Positions 1 through 6,347 of a stretch of DNA of 7,571 bases are shown here, in pieces. The stretch is from positions 1 through 7,571 of the forward strand of contig DASSJT010000216.1 in the NCBI GenBank assembly GCA_035691065.1, in the 5' to 3' direction. The translations under genes and the position numbers were made by a program. The stretch comes from DASSJT01 sp035691065 (GTDB taxonomy: Bacteria > Actinomycetota > Actinomycetes > Actinomycetales > Dermatophilaceae). The notes below the pieces were generated by a model, which was given only the letters and a program-made list of their open reading frames with translations, was not told where the DNA came from and did no database searches. How positions within the stretch are numbered: the first letter of the stretch is position 1; each line of letters starts with the position of its first letter.

Positions 1-1
1 C

Positions 2-145
2 TGGGGCCTGCCCGCCCAGACCACCAGGGCGGCCACCGCGGCGGTGCTGGCCGAGGCGTTCGCGGACCCGGTGCGGGTCGCCAGGCAGATCGAACGCCTC
101 ACGCCAGAGCAGCTGATCCGGTCCTGGCTGCCGAGTCAAGCCACG
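2..145 (+). other. coding-like stretch open to the left edge; possible 3' remnant of an unknown gene
   Basis: This frame has no stop from the left edge and continues in frame into the esterase at 260. From about 2 to 145 nearly every codon ends in G or C, and the translation looks protein-like (for example FADPVRVARQIERLTPEQL, then IRSWLP). After about 145 the codon use becomes much less biased. I infer that this is the end of a gene cut by the window edge, or a decayed gene whose stop has been lost, rather than a true N-terminus of the hydrolase. The hydrolase has its own ribosome-binding site at 248, and its fold is complete without this part. I do not recognise the family. An ATG at 44 would give an unusually long 456-residue hydrolase. 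Confidence 0.3.
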
Positions 146-175
146 CGCAGGCCGTTTGTGTCCCACATGTGCTTG

Positions 176-204
176 TTGACGCTTGGGAAGGCCGGGCGGA
201 TGAT
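176..204 (+). promoter_or_regulatory. candidate promoter for the hydrolase gene
   Basis: TTGACG at 176-181 is a good -35 match. It is followed after 17 bases by GATGAT at 199-204, a poor -10 match that lacks the leading T. Transcription would begin near 210, giving a leader of about 50 bases before the GTG at 260. The position fits the drop in coding character after about 145. This is a motif guess only. Confidence 0.25.
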
Positions 205-247
205 CAGACTCGGGCTGGCTGTGGTTGCGAGGGTGTGCCTCCCCGAT

Positions 248-254
248 GAAGGAG
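248..254 (+). promoter_or_regulatory. ribosome-binding site that sets the hydrolase start
   Basis: GAAGGAG is followed by five bases and then GTG at 260, in frame with the hydrolase. No comparable Shine-Dalgarno sequence precedes the ATG at 44. This is the main reason for choosing 260 as the start. Confidence 0.65.
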
Positions 255-259
255 CGCCC

Positions 260-1414
260 GTGGCGGGCCTTGAGCCTCTCCAGCAGGGCATCGACGCCGT
301 CATCGACGGGGCCCTTGAGGCGGGCCGCATTGTCGGGGCGGTCGTTCTGGTCAGGGAGAACGGCGTGGCCACGTACGCGCGGGCAGCTGGGCAGGCCGAC
401 CGAGAGGCGGGCATCCCGACGGTGATCAATACCGTTTTCCGAATGGCCTCCCTGACCAAGCCGATCACCGCCGCCGCCGCTCTGGCGCTGATCGAACAGG
501 GCCGGCTCGGGCTGGACGATCCGGCCGCGAGGTACCTGTCCGGCTTCAGGCCACGGCTGACCGATGGCACCGTGCCGCAGATCCGGGTGCGGCACCTGCT
601 GACGCACACGGCCGGCTTCGGGTATCCCTCCCTGTCGGCGGGCGACCCCTATCGGGCGGCGAAGGTCTCGACTGGCGGGGATCAGCCTGGCCTGTCGCTG
701 CAGGAGAATCTGCAACGGATCGCCTCCGTGCCGCTCTACTTCGCTCCGGGGTCGGCCTGGCGCTACGGAGTCGCGACCGATGTCCTGGGAGCGGTCGTCG
801 CCGCCGTCCACGGCGGGCCGCTCGCCGATGCTGTCCGCGAGTACGTCACCGGCCCCCTCGGCATGGCCGACACGGCATTCACGGTGCGGGAGCCAGCGCG
901 GCTCGCGGTGCCCTACGCGGATGGGGCACCCCGGGCCCTGCGGATGGCCGAGCCGCAGACGATCGGCGAGCTCACCTTCTCCCCGGCGCGCGCCTTTGAC
1001 GACCGCTCGTTCCAGTCAGGCGGGGGCGGCATGGTAGGGACGGCGGGTGACTTCATGGCCTTCCTGGAGGTGGTCCGCACCGGCGGGACCCCGATCCTGG
1101 AGCGCGGCACCGTCGCCATGGCCTCGACGAACCAGGTGGCGGATATGCGCGATGCGGAGTCCCCAGGCTGGGGCTTCGGTTTCCTGTCCGCGGTTCTGCT
1201 CGACCCAGGAGCCAGCCAATCGCCGCAGTCCGCGGGCACCCTAAGCTGGGGTGGGCTCTGGGGAAACTCGTGGTTCGTCGACCCCTCAGCGGGGATCAGC
1301 GTGGTCGCCTTGACCAACACCGCCCTGGAAGGGTGTATCGGGGCCTTCCCCGACCAAGTCCGCGACGCGGTCTACGCAGCCCGTCGGGCCCCGCCCGTGC
1401 CGGCATCACCCTGA
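260..1414 (+). CDS. serine hydrolase, beta-lactamase / family VIII carboxylesterase type
   Basis: Starting at the GTG at 260, the product is 384 residues, the usual size for this family. The nucleophile motif SLTK is at residues 64-67, inside FRMASLTKPIT. The second motif appears as Tyr169 in WRYGVATDVLG, where family VIII esterases have a Y-x-x motif. The third is the W-G-G of SWGGLWGNSWFVDP (residues 330-332), which replaces the KTG box of true class C beta-lactamases. HLLTHTAGF near 112-120 is also typical. WGG in place of KTG argues for an esterase or other small-ester/amide hydrolase rather than antibiotic resistance. No clear signal peptide is seen with this start, so a cytoplasmic location is inferred. 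The substrate is unknown. The gene is separated from the aco operon by 767 bases, so a functional link is not supported. Confidence 0.88.
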   Translation: MAGLEPLQQGIDAVIDGALEAGRIVGAVVLVRENGVATYARAAGQADREAGIPTVINTVFRMASLTKPITAAAALALIEQGRLGLDDPAARYLSGFRPRLTDGTVPQIRVRHLLTHTAGFGYPSLSAGDPYRAAKVSTGGDQPGLSLQENLQRIASVPLYFAPGSAWRYGVATDVLGAVVAAVHGGPLADAVREYVTGPLGMADTAFTVREPARLAVPYADGAPRALRMAEPQTIGELTFSPARAFDDRSFQSGGGGMVGTAGDFMAFLEVVRTGGTPILERGTVAMASTNQVADMRDAESPGWGFGFLSAVLLDPGASQSPQSAGTLSWGGLWGNSWFVDPSAGISVVALTNTALEGCIGAFPDQVRDAVYAARRAPPVPASP

Positions 1415-1745
1415 GTGTCACGTGAGTGGTGCGCCGCTGCCCGTCGGGGGGCGTCCAAGGAGAGGCAGCAGCCTCGATGGCGGCCAGACGATCCCCAGGC
1501 AACCACAGGTCACGGTCCGTCGGATGAGCCGTTTCTGCTCAGCCAGGGCCCCCGCAACGGCGGGCATGCCGTGCCCAGGACACCGGTATCAGCCTCGGCC
1601 ATCAGCCGCCACGCCACGGCCCAGCCACAACAGCATCCACACCGGGCAGGAACAGGGCCGGGCGGTGGCCCCAAGGACTGCATGGCGCCTCATCGGCGCT
1701 CCCCGGATGACCCAGACCGGCTGGCGCCCTGGCGGTATTGGATCT

Positions 1746-1891
1746 CCACGCCGGGTCGAAGCTGCCCTTGCCGACATGGTAGGCCAGGATGGCGGTGGTG
1801 TAGGCCCGGATCCGCCCCGCTTCTGCTCGATGGTCCAGGTCGCCCCGCGCTCCTCGGCCGCGGCGGATCGTTCGCATTCGTCCGCCAGCCG
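1746..1891 (-). pseudogene. possible frameshifted coding remnant, family unknown
   Basis: Read on the minus strand, 1891 down to about 1818 gives a run of codons ending almost always in G or C (RLADECERSAAAEERGATW, then TIEQKR). The same strong bias then continues in a different frame from about 1820 to 1746 (GRIRAYTTAILAYHVGKGSF, then DPAW). A bias that switches frame once suggests a fragment of a former gene carrying a frameshift. There is no intact start, no ribosome-binding site, and the ends are unclear. I do not recognise the protein; a mobile-element or plasmid origin is only a guess. In GC-rich DNA such bias can also arise by chance. Confidence 0.25.
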
Positions 1892-1929
1892 AGGTCCTCG
1901 TGGGGTTGTCAGAGTGTCCGGCCGATGGC

Positions 1930-1953
1930 ATGTGATGTATTGGGTTATGTGAT
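1930..1953. repeat. direct repeat ATGTGAT in an AT-richer patch
   Basis: ATGTGAT occurs at 1930-1936 and again at 1947-1953, 17 bases apart, with TATTGGGTT between them. The patch is markedly richer in A and T than its surroundings and lies about 230-250 bases before acoA. It could be a binding site for a regulator or part of a promoter region. The copies are short and no protein can be assigned. Confidence 0.25.
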
Positions 1954-1963
1954 CCTCCTCGTT

Positions 1964-1984
1964 GGAACACGTCGCAGTCGTTCC
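1964..1984. promoter_or_regulatory. short dyad, operator-like
   Basis: GGAAC (1964-1968) and GTTCC (1980-1984) form a perfect five-base inverted repeat with an 11-base spacer, a geometry seen in many bacterial operators. It directly follows the ATGTGAT repeats, upstream of the aco operon. Five-base dyads are common by chance, so the call is weak. Confidence 0.18.
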
Positions 1985-2127
1985 GTGGTGGCCAGACCGT
2001 GCACGGGCGGGCCGGAGGGGCCGAGGGCGTGGACCTTGGGAGTGTGGAACTGCTCCGGAGGCGGGGTCCGCGGCCAGCCCACCTGAGGCGGGACCACATC
2101 CAGCCCCGCAAGCGGGTAGCATTCGAC

Positions 2128-2153
2128 TCGGCGGCCAGGGTCCGCCGACCCTG
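2128..2153 (+). promoter_or_regulatory. two overlapping, mutually exclusive hairpins in the acoA leader
   Basis: TCGGCGG (2128-2134) can pair with CCGCCGA (2142-2148) across a seven-base loop. CAGGGTC (2136-2142) can pair with GACCCTG (2147-2153) across the four-base loop CGCC. Both stems are perfect over seven pairs, and they share bases 2142 and 2147-2148, so an RNA could form only one at a time. The second ends 16 bases before the Shine-Dalgarno of acoA at 2170. This could be a leader switch, an operator at the DNA level, or chance in GC-rich sequence. No U-tract follows, so a simple terminator is unlikely. Confidence 0.35.
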
Positions 2154-2169
2154 TGCAGCGTGTATCCGA

Positions 2170-2175
2170 GAGGAG
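2170..2175 (+). promoter_or_regulatory. ribosome-binding site that sets the TTG start of acoA
   Basis: GAGGAG at 2170-2175 lies six bases before TTG at 2182. The next upstream ATG in frame, at 1999, would add 61 residues that do not resemble E1-alpha and lacks a good site of its own. Confidence 0.7.
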
Positions 2176-2181
2176 AGCGCG

Positions 2182-3150
2182 TTGGAACTAACACGGGACA
2201 AGGCACTCTGGATGTACGACCGGATGGCGATGATCCGGGTCTTCGAGGAGCGGGTGGCGAAGTTGTTCGCCGACGGCCGCATCCCCGGCTTCGTCCACCT
2301 CTATGCCGGCGAGGAGGCGGTGGCCGTCGGCGTCTGTGCGAACCTCAGCGACGAGGACTACATCACCTCCACCCACCGCGGTCATGGGCACTGCATCGCC
2401 AAGGGCGTGGAGCCGGGGCCGATGATGGCCGAGCTGTTCGGGCGGACTGACGGGTCGTGCAAGGGGAAGGGCGGCTCGATGCACATCGCCGACGTCTCCA
2501 AGGGGATGCTCGGCGCGAATGGCATCGTCGGCGGCGGACCGCCGCTGGCCTGTGGAGCCGCGCTTGCCTCCAGGACCCTCGGCCGCAACGCGGTGACCGT
2601 GTGCTTTTTCGGCGACGGCGCGGCCGAGCAGGGTACGACGCACGAGGCGATGAACCTGGCCGGCATCTGGAAGCTGCCCGTGGTCTTCGTCGCGGAGAAC
2701 AACGGGTTCGCCGAGTCCACCCCGGTCGGCTACCACTGCGCCGCGAGCACAATCGCCGACCGCGCCGCGTCGTATGACATCCCCGGCGTGACCGTCGACG
2801 GCTACGACGTCGTCGCGGTCTATGAGGCCTCGGCGCAGGCCGTCGAGCGGGCCCGCCGCGGCGACGGCCCGAGTCTCATCGAGGCGAAGACCTGGCGCTA
2901 TTTCGGCCACTACGAGGGCGACCAGGTCACCTACCGCACCGCGGAGCAGTCCGCCGCCTACCGCGAGCACGACCCGCTCACGTTCTTCGCGAGCCAGGCC
3001 GTCGAGCGCGGTCTGCTCAGCCGGGAGGACGTCGAGCAGGCCGACCGGCGGGCCATGTCCACCATGGACGCCGCGGTCGCCTTCGGCGAGGCGAGCCCGC
3101 ATCCCAAGCCCGAAGACGCCCTCACCGACGTCTATGTCACCTACGCATGA
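2182..3150 (+). CDS. acoA: acetoin dehydrogenase E1 component, alpha subunit
   Basis: With AcoB this forms the thiamine-diphosphate E1 enzyme that cleaves acetoin, releasing acetaldehyde and loading an acetyl unit on the E2 lipoyl arm. The product from the TTG at 2182 is 322 residues, normal for AcoA. The cofactor motif runs from GDG (144-146) to NN (173-174), and HRGHG at 65-69 is the conserved histidine region. ENNGFAEST (172-180), the later PGVTVDGYD, and YFGHYEGDQVTYR are, from memory of the family, closer to AcoA than to pyruvate or branched-chain E1-alpha. The first gene of the operon, its TGA lies 14 bases before the preferred acoB start. Assignment to the E1-alpha family is near certain; acetoin specificity is inferred from these motifs and from acoX nearby. 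Confidence 0.93.
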   Translation: MELTRDKALWMYDRMAMIRVFEERVAKLFADGRIPGFVHLYAGEEAVAVGVCANLSDEDYITSTHRGHGHCIAKGVEPGPMMAELFGRTDGSCKGKGGSMHIADVSKGMLGANGIVGGGPPLACGAALASRTLGRNAVTVCFFGDGAAEQGTTHEAMNLAGIWKLPVVFVAENNGFAESTPVGYHCAASTIADRAASYDIPGVTVDGYDVVAVYEASAQAVERARRGDGPSLIEAKTWRYFGHYEGDQVTYRTAEQSAAYREHDPLTFFASQAVERGLLSREDVEQADRRAMSTMDAAVAFGEASPHPKPEDALTDVYVTYA

Positions 3151-3164
3151 GAGAAGGGTCGGTC

Positions 3165-4202
3165 ATGACGCTCGTATCCGAGGCCCCGTCGACCACCCGC
3201 ACGCTGTCGATGCGGGAGGCCATCAACGAGGCGCTGCGGCTGGAGATGGAACGCGACGCCACTGTCGTCCTCATGGGCGAGGACGTCGCCGGCGGCGCCA
3301 CCGTCCCCGGGTTCGAGCAGAGCGACGCCTGGGGCGGCGTGCTCGGGGTGACCAAGGGGCTGGTGCAGGAGTTCGGCCGCACACGCGTGCTCGACACCCC
3401 GATTTCAGAGTCGGCCTACATCGGTGCGGCGGTCGGCGCAGCCGCCACGGGCCTGCGCCCGGTCGCCGAGCTCATGTTCGTCGACTTCTTCGGCGTCTGC
3501 ATGGACCAGATCTTCAACCAGGGCGCCAAGCTCCGGTACATGTTCGGCGGCAAGGCCAAGGTCCCCATGGTCATCCGCACGATGATCGGCGCCGGCATGG
3601 GCGCGGCCGGTCAGCACTCCGGCTGCCACTACTCGGTGTTCACCCACATGCCCGGGCTCAAGACGGTCGTGCCGTCCACCCCGGCCGACGCCAAGGGCCT
3701 TCTCGCCGCGTCGATCCGTGACGACGACCTGGTGGTGTTCTTCGAGCACAAGCTGATGTACGACACCACCGGCGAGGTGCCCGAGGGTGAGTACGTCGTC
3801 CCCCTGGGCAAGGCTGATGTGAAACGGGAGGGCGACTCGGCCACCGTCATCGCCATCGGGCGCATGGTGCAGTTCGCACTCGAGGCGGCCGACCAGCTGT
3901 CCGGCGAGGGGATCCAGGTCGAGGTCGTCGACCCCCGCACGCTCTCCCCGCTGGACTCCGAGACCATCCTCGGCTCGGTGCGCAAGACTGGGCGCGTCGT
4001 CATGGTCGACGAGGACAACCCCCGCTGCTCGATGGCCACCGACATCACCGCGCTCGTCGCGACCAACGCCTTCGACAGCCTCGACGCTCCACCACAGCTT
4101 GTGATGGCCCCGCACACGCCGGTGCCGTTCGCGCCCGAGATGGAGGACTTCTACATCCCGTCCGTGGAGCGGATCGTCTCCGCCGTGCGGGCCACGCTGT
4201 AG
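3165..4202 (+). CDS. acoB: acetoin dehydrogenase E1 component, beta subunit
   Basis: This is the partner of AcoA in the E1 heterotetramer. The N-terminal half is the transketolase-like pyrimidine-binding domain, with Glu82 in DTPISESAYIG as the residue expected to activate thiamine diphosphate. GQHS at 149-152 supplies the conserved histidine (His151). The C-terminal transketolase domain contains VDEDNPRC near 281-288 and ends in IPSVERIVSAVRATL. I chose ATG 3165 (345 residues) because AGAAGGG lies six bases upstream. An in-frame ATG at 3147 would overlap the acoA stop as ATGA but has no visible ribosome-binding site. E1-beta subunits of acetoin, pyruvate and 2-oxoacid enzymes are similar, so specificity rests on the operon context. 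Confidence 0.93.
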   Translation: MTLVSEAPSTTRTLSMREAINEALRLEMERDATVVLMGEDVAGGATVPGFEQSDAWGGVLGVTKGLVQEFGRTRVLDTPISESAYIGAAVGAAATGLRPVAELMFVDFFGVCMDQIFNQGAKLRYMFGGKAKVPMVIRTMIGAGMGAAGQHSGCHYSVFTHMPGLKTVVPSTPADAKGLLAASIRDDDLVVFFEHKLMYDTTGEVPEGEYVVPLGKADVKREGDSATVIAIGRMVQFALEAADQLSGEGIQVEVVDPRTLSPLDSETILGSVRKTGRVVMVDEDNPRCSMATDITALVATNAFDSLDAPPQLVMAPHTPVPFAPEMEDFYIPSVERIVSAVRATL

Positions 4203-4213
4203 TTAGCGGCGGC

Positions 4214-4226
4214 CGGCGAAGCGCCG
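4214..4226 (+). promoter_or_regulatory. small hairpin between acoB and acoC
   Basis: CGGCG-AAG-CGCCG forms a five-pair stem in the 34-base gap, the only clear gap within the operon. It ends just before the weak Shine-Dalgarno (GGGTGG, 4228-4233) of acoC, so it could modulate translation or message processing. The stem is short. Confidence 0.25.
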
Positions 4227-4236
4227 TGGGTGGACC

Positions 4237-5400
4237 GTGATCACGGAGGTGGCCATGCCGAAGCTCGGCATGGCGATGAAGGCCGGCCTCGTGACGAACT
4301 GGCGGGTCCAGGAGGGCGAGCCGGTCACCGAAGGCGCGGCGCTTCTTGACATCGAGACCGAGAAGATCGCCGCGGTGGTCCCGGCGCCGGCGACCGGCGT
4401 GCTCGGGCGCGTCGTCGCGGAGGTCGGGGCCAAGCTGCCGGTCGGCGCGCTCCTGGCGCTCATCGGCGACCCCGCCGATGTCTTCCCGCCGAAGGGGGAG
4501 CTGGTCACGACCGCGGCGCCGGCTGCTGCTGAGGCTGCGCCACCGAGGGACGCCCCGATCTCCGCGGCTGCGCAACCGAGGGACGCCCCGGTCTCCCCGG
4601 CTGCGCGACGGCGGGCCAGGGAGATCGGCGTCGACGTGAACCTGGTCGCGCCCAGCGCGCCGGGCAAGAGGGTCACCTCCGACGACGTCGACGCCTACGC
4701 GGCCGCGCGCGCCGCCGGGGCGGCCGCCACCACCCGAGTCGTCCCCTTCACCGGCATCCGTGCCGTCATCGCCGAGAACCTCACGGCCAGCCTGCGCGAG
4801 ATGGCCCAGGTCACGGTGTCCCGCGACACCGAGGTCCGCGGCCTGGTCCGCCGCCGCGCCGAGCTCGCCGCGGGCTTCGAGGCGGCCACGGGTATCCGCC
4901 TCACCTACACCGACCTGCTCGTAGAGACCGTCGCCCGGCTGCTGCCCGAGCACCCGTTCCTCAACGCCGCGCTCACCGAGGAGGGGATCGAGCTGTTCGA
5001 CACCGTCAACATGGGGGTCGCGGTCGCCCTCGACGACGGGTTGATCGTGCCGGTCATCCGCGACGCCGGCACGAAGTCGCTGGGGGAGATCGCCCGCGAA
5101 CGGGCCGACCTCGCCGCCCGGGCGCAGGCTGGCACGCTCGGCATCGATGACGTCGAGGGCGGCACGTTCACCGTCACTAACCTCGGGTCGTTCGGCGCCG
5201 ACGCGTTTACCCCGATCGTCAACCCGCCGCAGTGCGCGATCCTCGGCGTGGGCCGCCTCGTCGGCAAGCCCGTGGTGACCCGCAAGGGCAGGGTGCGTGC
5301 CCGGCCCACCATGTGGCTGTCCCTCACCTTCGACCACCGTGTCGTCGACGGCGCGCCTGCCGCGCGTTTCCTCGCCGCGCTCGGTGAGCGGCTCGCGTGA
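4237..5400 (+). CDS. acoC: dihydrolipoamide acetyltransferase (E2) of the acetoin dehydrogenase complex
   Basis: This is the core of the complex: it receives the two-carbon unit from E1 on a lipoyl lysine and transfers it to CoA, giving acetyl-CoA. The 387-residue product has one lipoyl domain (about 1-78, lipoyl Lys43 in DIETEKI), an Ala/Pro-rich linker (about 90-117) with a short repeat, a peripheral subunit-binding domain (about 118-155, with SPAARRRAREIGVD), and a catalytic domain (about 165-387) with the active-site motif DHRVVDG at 366-372 (His367, Asp371). GTG 4237 is the only start that keeps the first strand of the lipoyl domain, but its Shine-Dalgarno is poor. An ATG at 4255 has GGAGGT four bases before it yet would remove six residues of that strand. 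The stop overlaps acoX. One lipoyl domain suits bacterial AcoC. Confidence 0.93.
   Translation: MITEVAMPKLGMAMKAGLVTNWRVQEGEPVTEGAALLDIETEKIAAVVPAPATGVLGRVVAEVGAKLPVGALLALIGDPADVFPPKGELVTTAAPAAAEAAPPRDAPISAAAQPRDAPVSPAARRRAREIGVDVNLVAPSAPGKRVTSDDVDAYAAARAAGAAATTRVVPFTGIRAVIAENLTASLREMAQVTVSRDTEVRGLVRRRAELAAGFEAATGIRLTYTDLLVETVARLLPEHPFLNAALTEEGIELFDTVNMGVAVALDDGLIVPVIRDAGTKSLGEIARERADLAARAQAGTLGIDDVEGGTFTVTNLGSFGADAFTPIVNPPQCAILGVGRLVGKPVVTRKGRVRARPTMWLSLTFDHRVVDGAPAARFLAALGERLA
4534..4606 (+). repeat. 33-bp tandem repeat in the acoC linker
   Basis: GCTGCGC recurs at 4534, 4567 and 4600, exactly 33 bases apart, and the two full units match at nearly every base. They encode 11-residue repeats centred on PRDAPISAA and PRDAPVSPA. 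Being a multiple of three, the repeat keeps the frame and lengthens the flexible linker between the lipoyl and subunit-binding domains. It looks like a recent slippage duplication. Confidence 0.85.
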
Positions 5401-6347
5401 CCACACTGGTCGGTCTCGTCGCCAACCCGGTGGCCGGCCGCGACATTCGGCGCATCACCGCCCGAGCGTCGCTCGTGCCCAACCACGAGAAGACCGCGAT
5501 CGTCCGCAGGGTGCTGGCCGGCCTCGACGCCGCAGGCGTCGAGGCCGTGAGGTACCTCCCCGACCTCGCCGGCGTCGTCCGCGCCGCCCTCGACGGCAGC
5601 CACCACGCGCTGGCCGCAGACCCGCTGGCGATGCAGCTCACGGGACGCGCCGAGGACTCCGCCGAGGCGGCGCGACTGCTGGTCGCCGAAGGTGCCGCGG
5701 TCATCGTCACCCTCGGCGGCGACGGCACGAACCGTGCCGTGGCCGCGGGGTGTGCCGATGTCCCACTCGTCGCCGTCTCCACCGGCACCAACAACGTCTT
5801 CCCGACGATGGTCGACGGCACGGTCGCGGGGCTGGCTGCCGGGCTGGTGGCCACCGGCCGGGTCGGCGGCGACGGCGTTGTCCGCCAGTCAAAGCGGGTG
5901 GAGGTGGCCGGGGACTTCGCGCTCGTCGACGCGGCCGGCTGCCGGGACCGGTTTGTCGGATCCCGCGCGGTCTGGGACCCCGAGAGGGTGCAGGCGCTCG
6001 TCCTCGCCCGCGCTGAGCCGTGGAATGTGGGGCTGTCCGCGATCGGCGGTGCGCTCTGCCCGGTCGGTGTTGACGAGCCGGCCGGGCTGTGCGTCGAGCT
6101 GGGGAGTGGTGGTCCCGTCGTACGAGTCGCGCTCGCCCCCGGGCTGGTTCTGCCCGTGGCCGTACGCCGCTGGCGTCGGCTGGGCCTCGACGAGCCGGTG
6201 CTGCTCGGCGACGGGCCGGGAACCATCGCCCTCGACGGCGAACGCGAGCTCGCGGTCGAGGTACCGACCGAGGCCAGGGTTACCCGCACCGGGCCGTGGC
6301 TGGTGGACATCCGGGAGACGCTGCGGAGGGGGTCCGGGCATGGCTGA
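5397..6347 (+). CDS. acoX: AcoX, NAD-kinase-like protein of the acetoin cluster
   Basis: The 316-residue product has the nucleotide-binding signature of the ATP-NAD kinase superfamily: GGDGTNR at 107-113 after a hydrophobic strand (AAVIVTL), then STGTNNVFP at 128-136. The N-terminal LVGLVANPVAGRD also fits. AcoX proteins are known from acetoin-degradation clusters, but their reaction is not established. Here the gene lies between E2 and E3: its GTG overlaps the acoC stop (GTGA at 5397-5400), with GGTGAG eight bases upstream, and its end overlaps acoL by eight bases. This packing implies translational coupling and a role tied to the complex, perhaps nucleotide supply or repair, which is speculation. 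I could not identify the conserved Asn-Glu segment of true NAD kinases in the C-terminal half, so kinase activity should not be assumed. Confidence 0.85.
   Translation: MTTLVGLVANPVAGRDIRRITARASLVPNHEKTAIVRRVLAGLDAAGVEAVRYLPDLAGVVRAALDGSHHALAADPLAMQLTGRAEDSAEAARLLVAEGAAVIVTLGGDGTNRAVAAGCADVPLVAVSTGTNNVFPTMVDGTVAGLAAGLVATGRVGGDGVVRQSKRVEVAGDFALVDAAGCRDRFVGSRAVWDPERVQALVLARAEPWNVGLSAIGGALCPVGVDEPAGLCVELGSGGPVVRVALAPGLVLPVAVRRWRRLGLDEPVLLGDGPGTIALDGERELAVEVPTEARVTRTGPWLVDIRETLRRGSGHG

Larger units (their letters stand above)
1415..2181. other. long intergenic region without a convincing intact gene
   Basis: Open frames exist on both strands, but none combines a start with a ribosome-binding site, steady codon bias and a recognisable product; long open frames are expected by chance at this GC content. 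The region holds a possible minus-strand coding remnant (1746-1891), an AT-richer patch with a direct repeat (1930-1953), a dyad (1964-1984), and overlapping hairpins (2128-2153) just before acoA. The promoter of the aco genes must lie here or upstream, but I could not find a clear -35/-10 pair. No obvious rho-independent terminator follows the hydrolase. Confidence 0.6.

Noticed and set aside
260..1414. True class C beta-lactamase (antibiotic resistance)
   Set aside because: The KTG box is replaced by WGG, and no signal peptide is seen, as in family VIII esterases.
1402..1435. Imperfect hairpin around the palindrome TCACGTGA as a terminator of the hydrolase gene
   Set aside because: The stem has mismatches, overlaps the end of the coding region, and has no U-tract.
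1415..2086. Plus-strand open frames of about 176-223 codons after the hydrolase
   Set aside because: Mixed third-base composition, Arg/Pro/Ser-rich translation and no family resemblance. Long open frames without a gene are expected at this GC content.
1589..2282. Long minus-strand open frames over the intergenic region and the start of acoA
   Set aside because: Composition is low-complexity (Arg, Pro, Ser, Gly), there is no ribosome-binding site, the frames overlap a certain gene, and no recognisable domain appears. Only the 1746-1891 part shows codon bias, and that is split between frames.
3147..3164. ATG 3147 as the acoB start (ATGA overlap with acoA)
   Set aside because: No Shine-Dalgarno precedes it, whereas AGAAGGG lies six bases before ATG 3165. 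It remains possible through translational coupling.
2182..4202. Pyruvate or branched-chain 2-oxoacid dehydrogenase E1 instead of acetoin dehydrogenase
   Set aside because: ENNGFAEST and YFGHYEGDQVTYR in the alpha subunit, and acoX in the same operon, fit the acetoin enzyme better. Only an assay would exclude the others completely.
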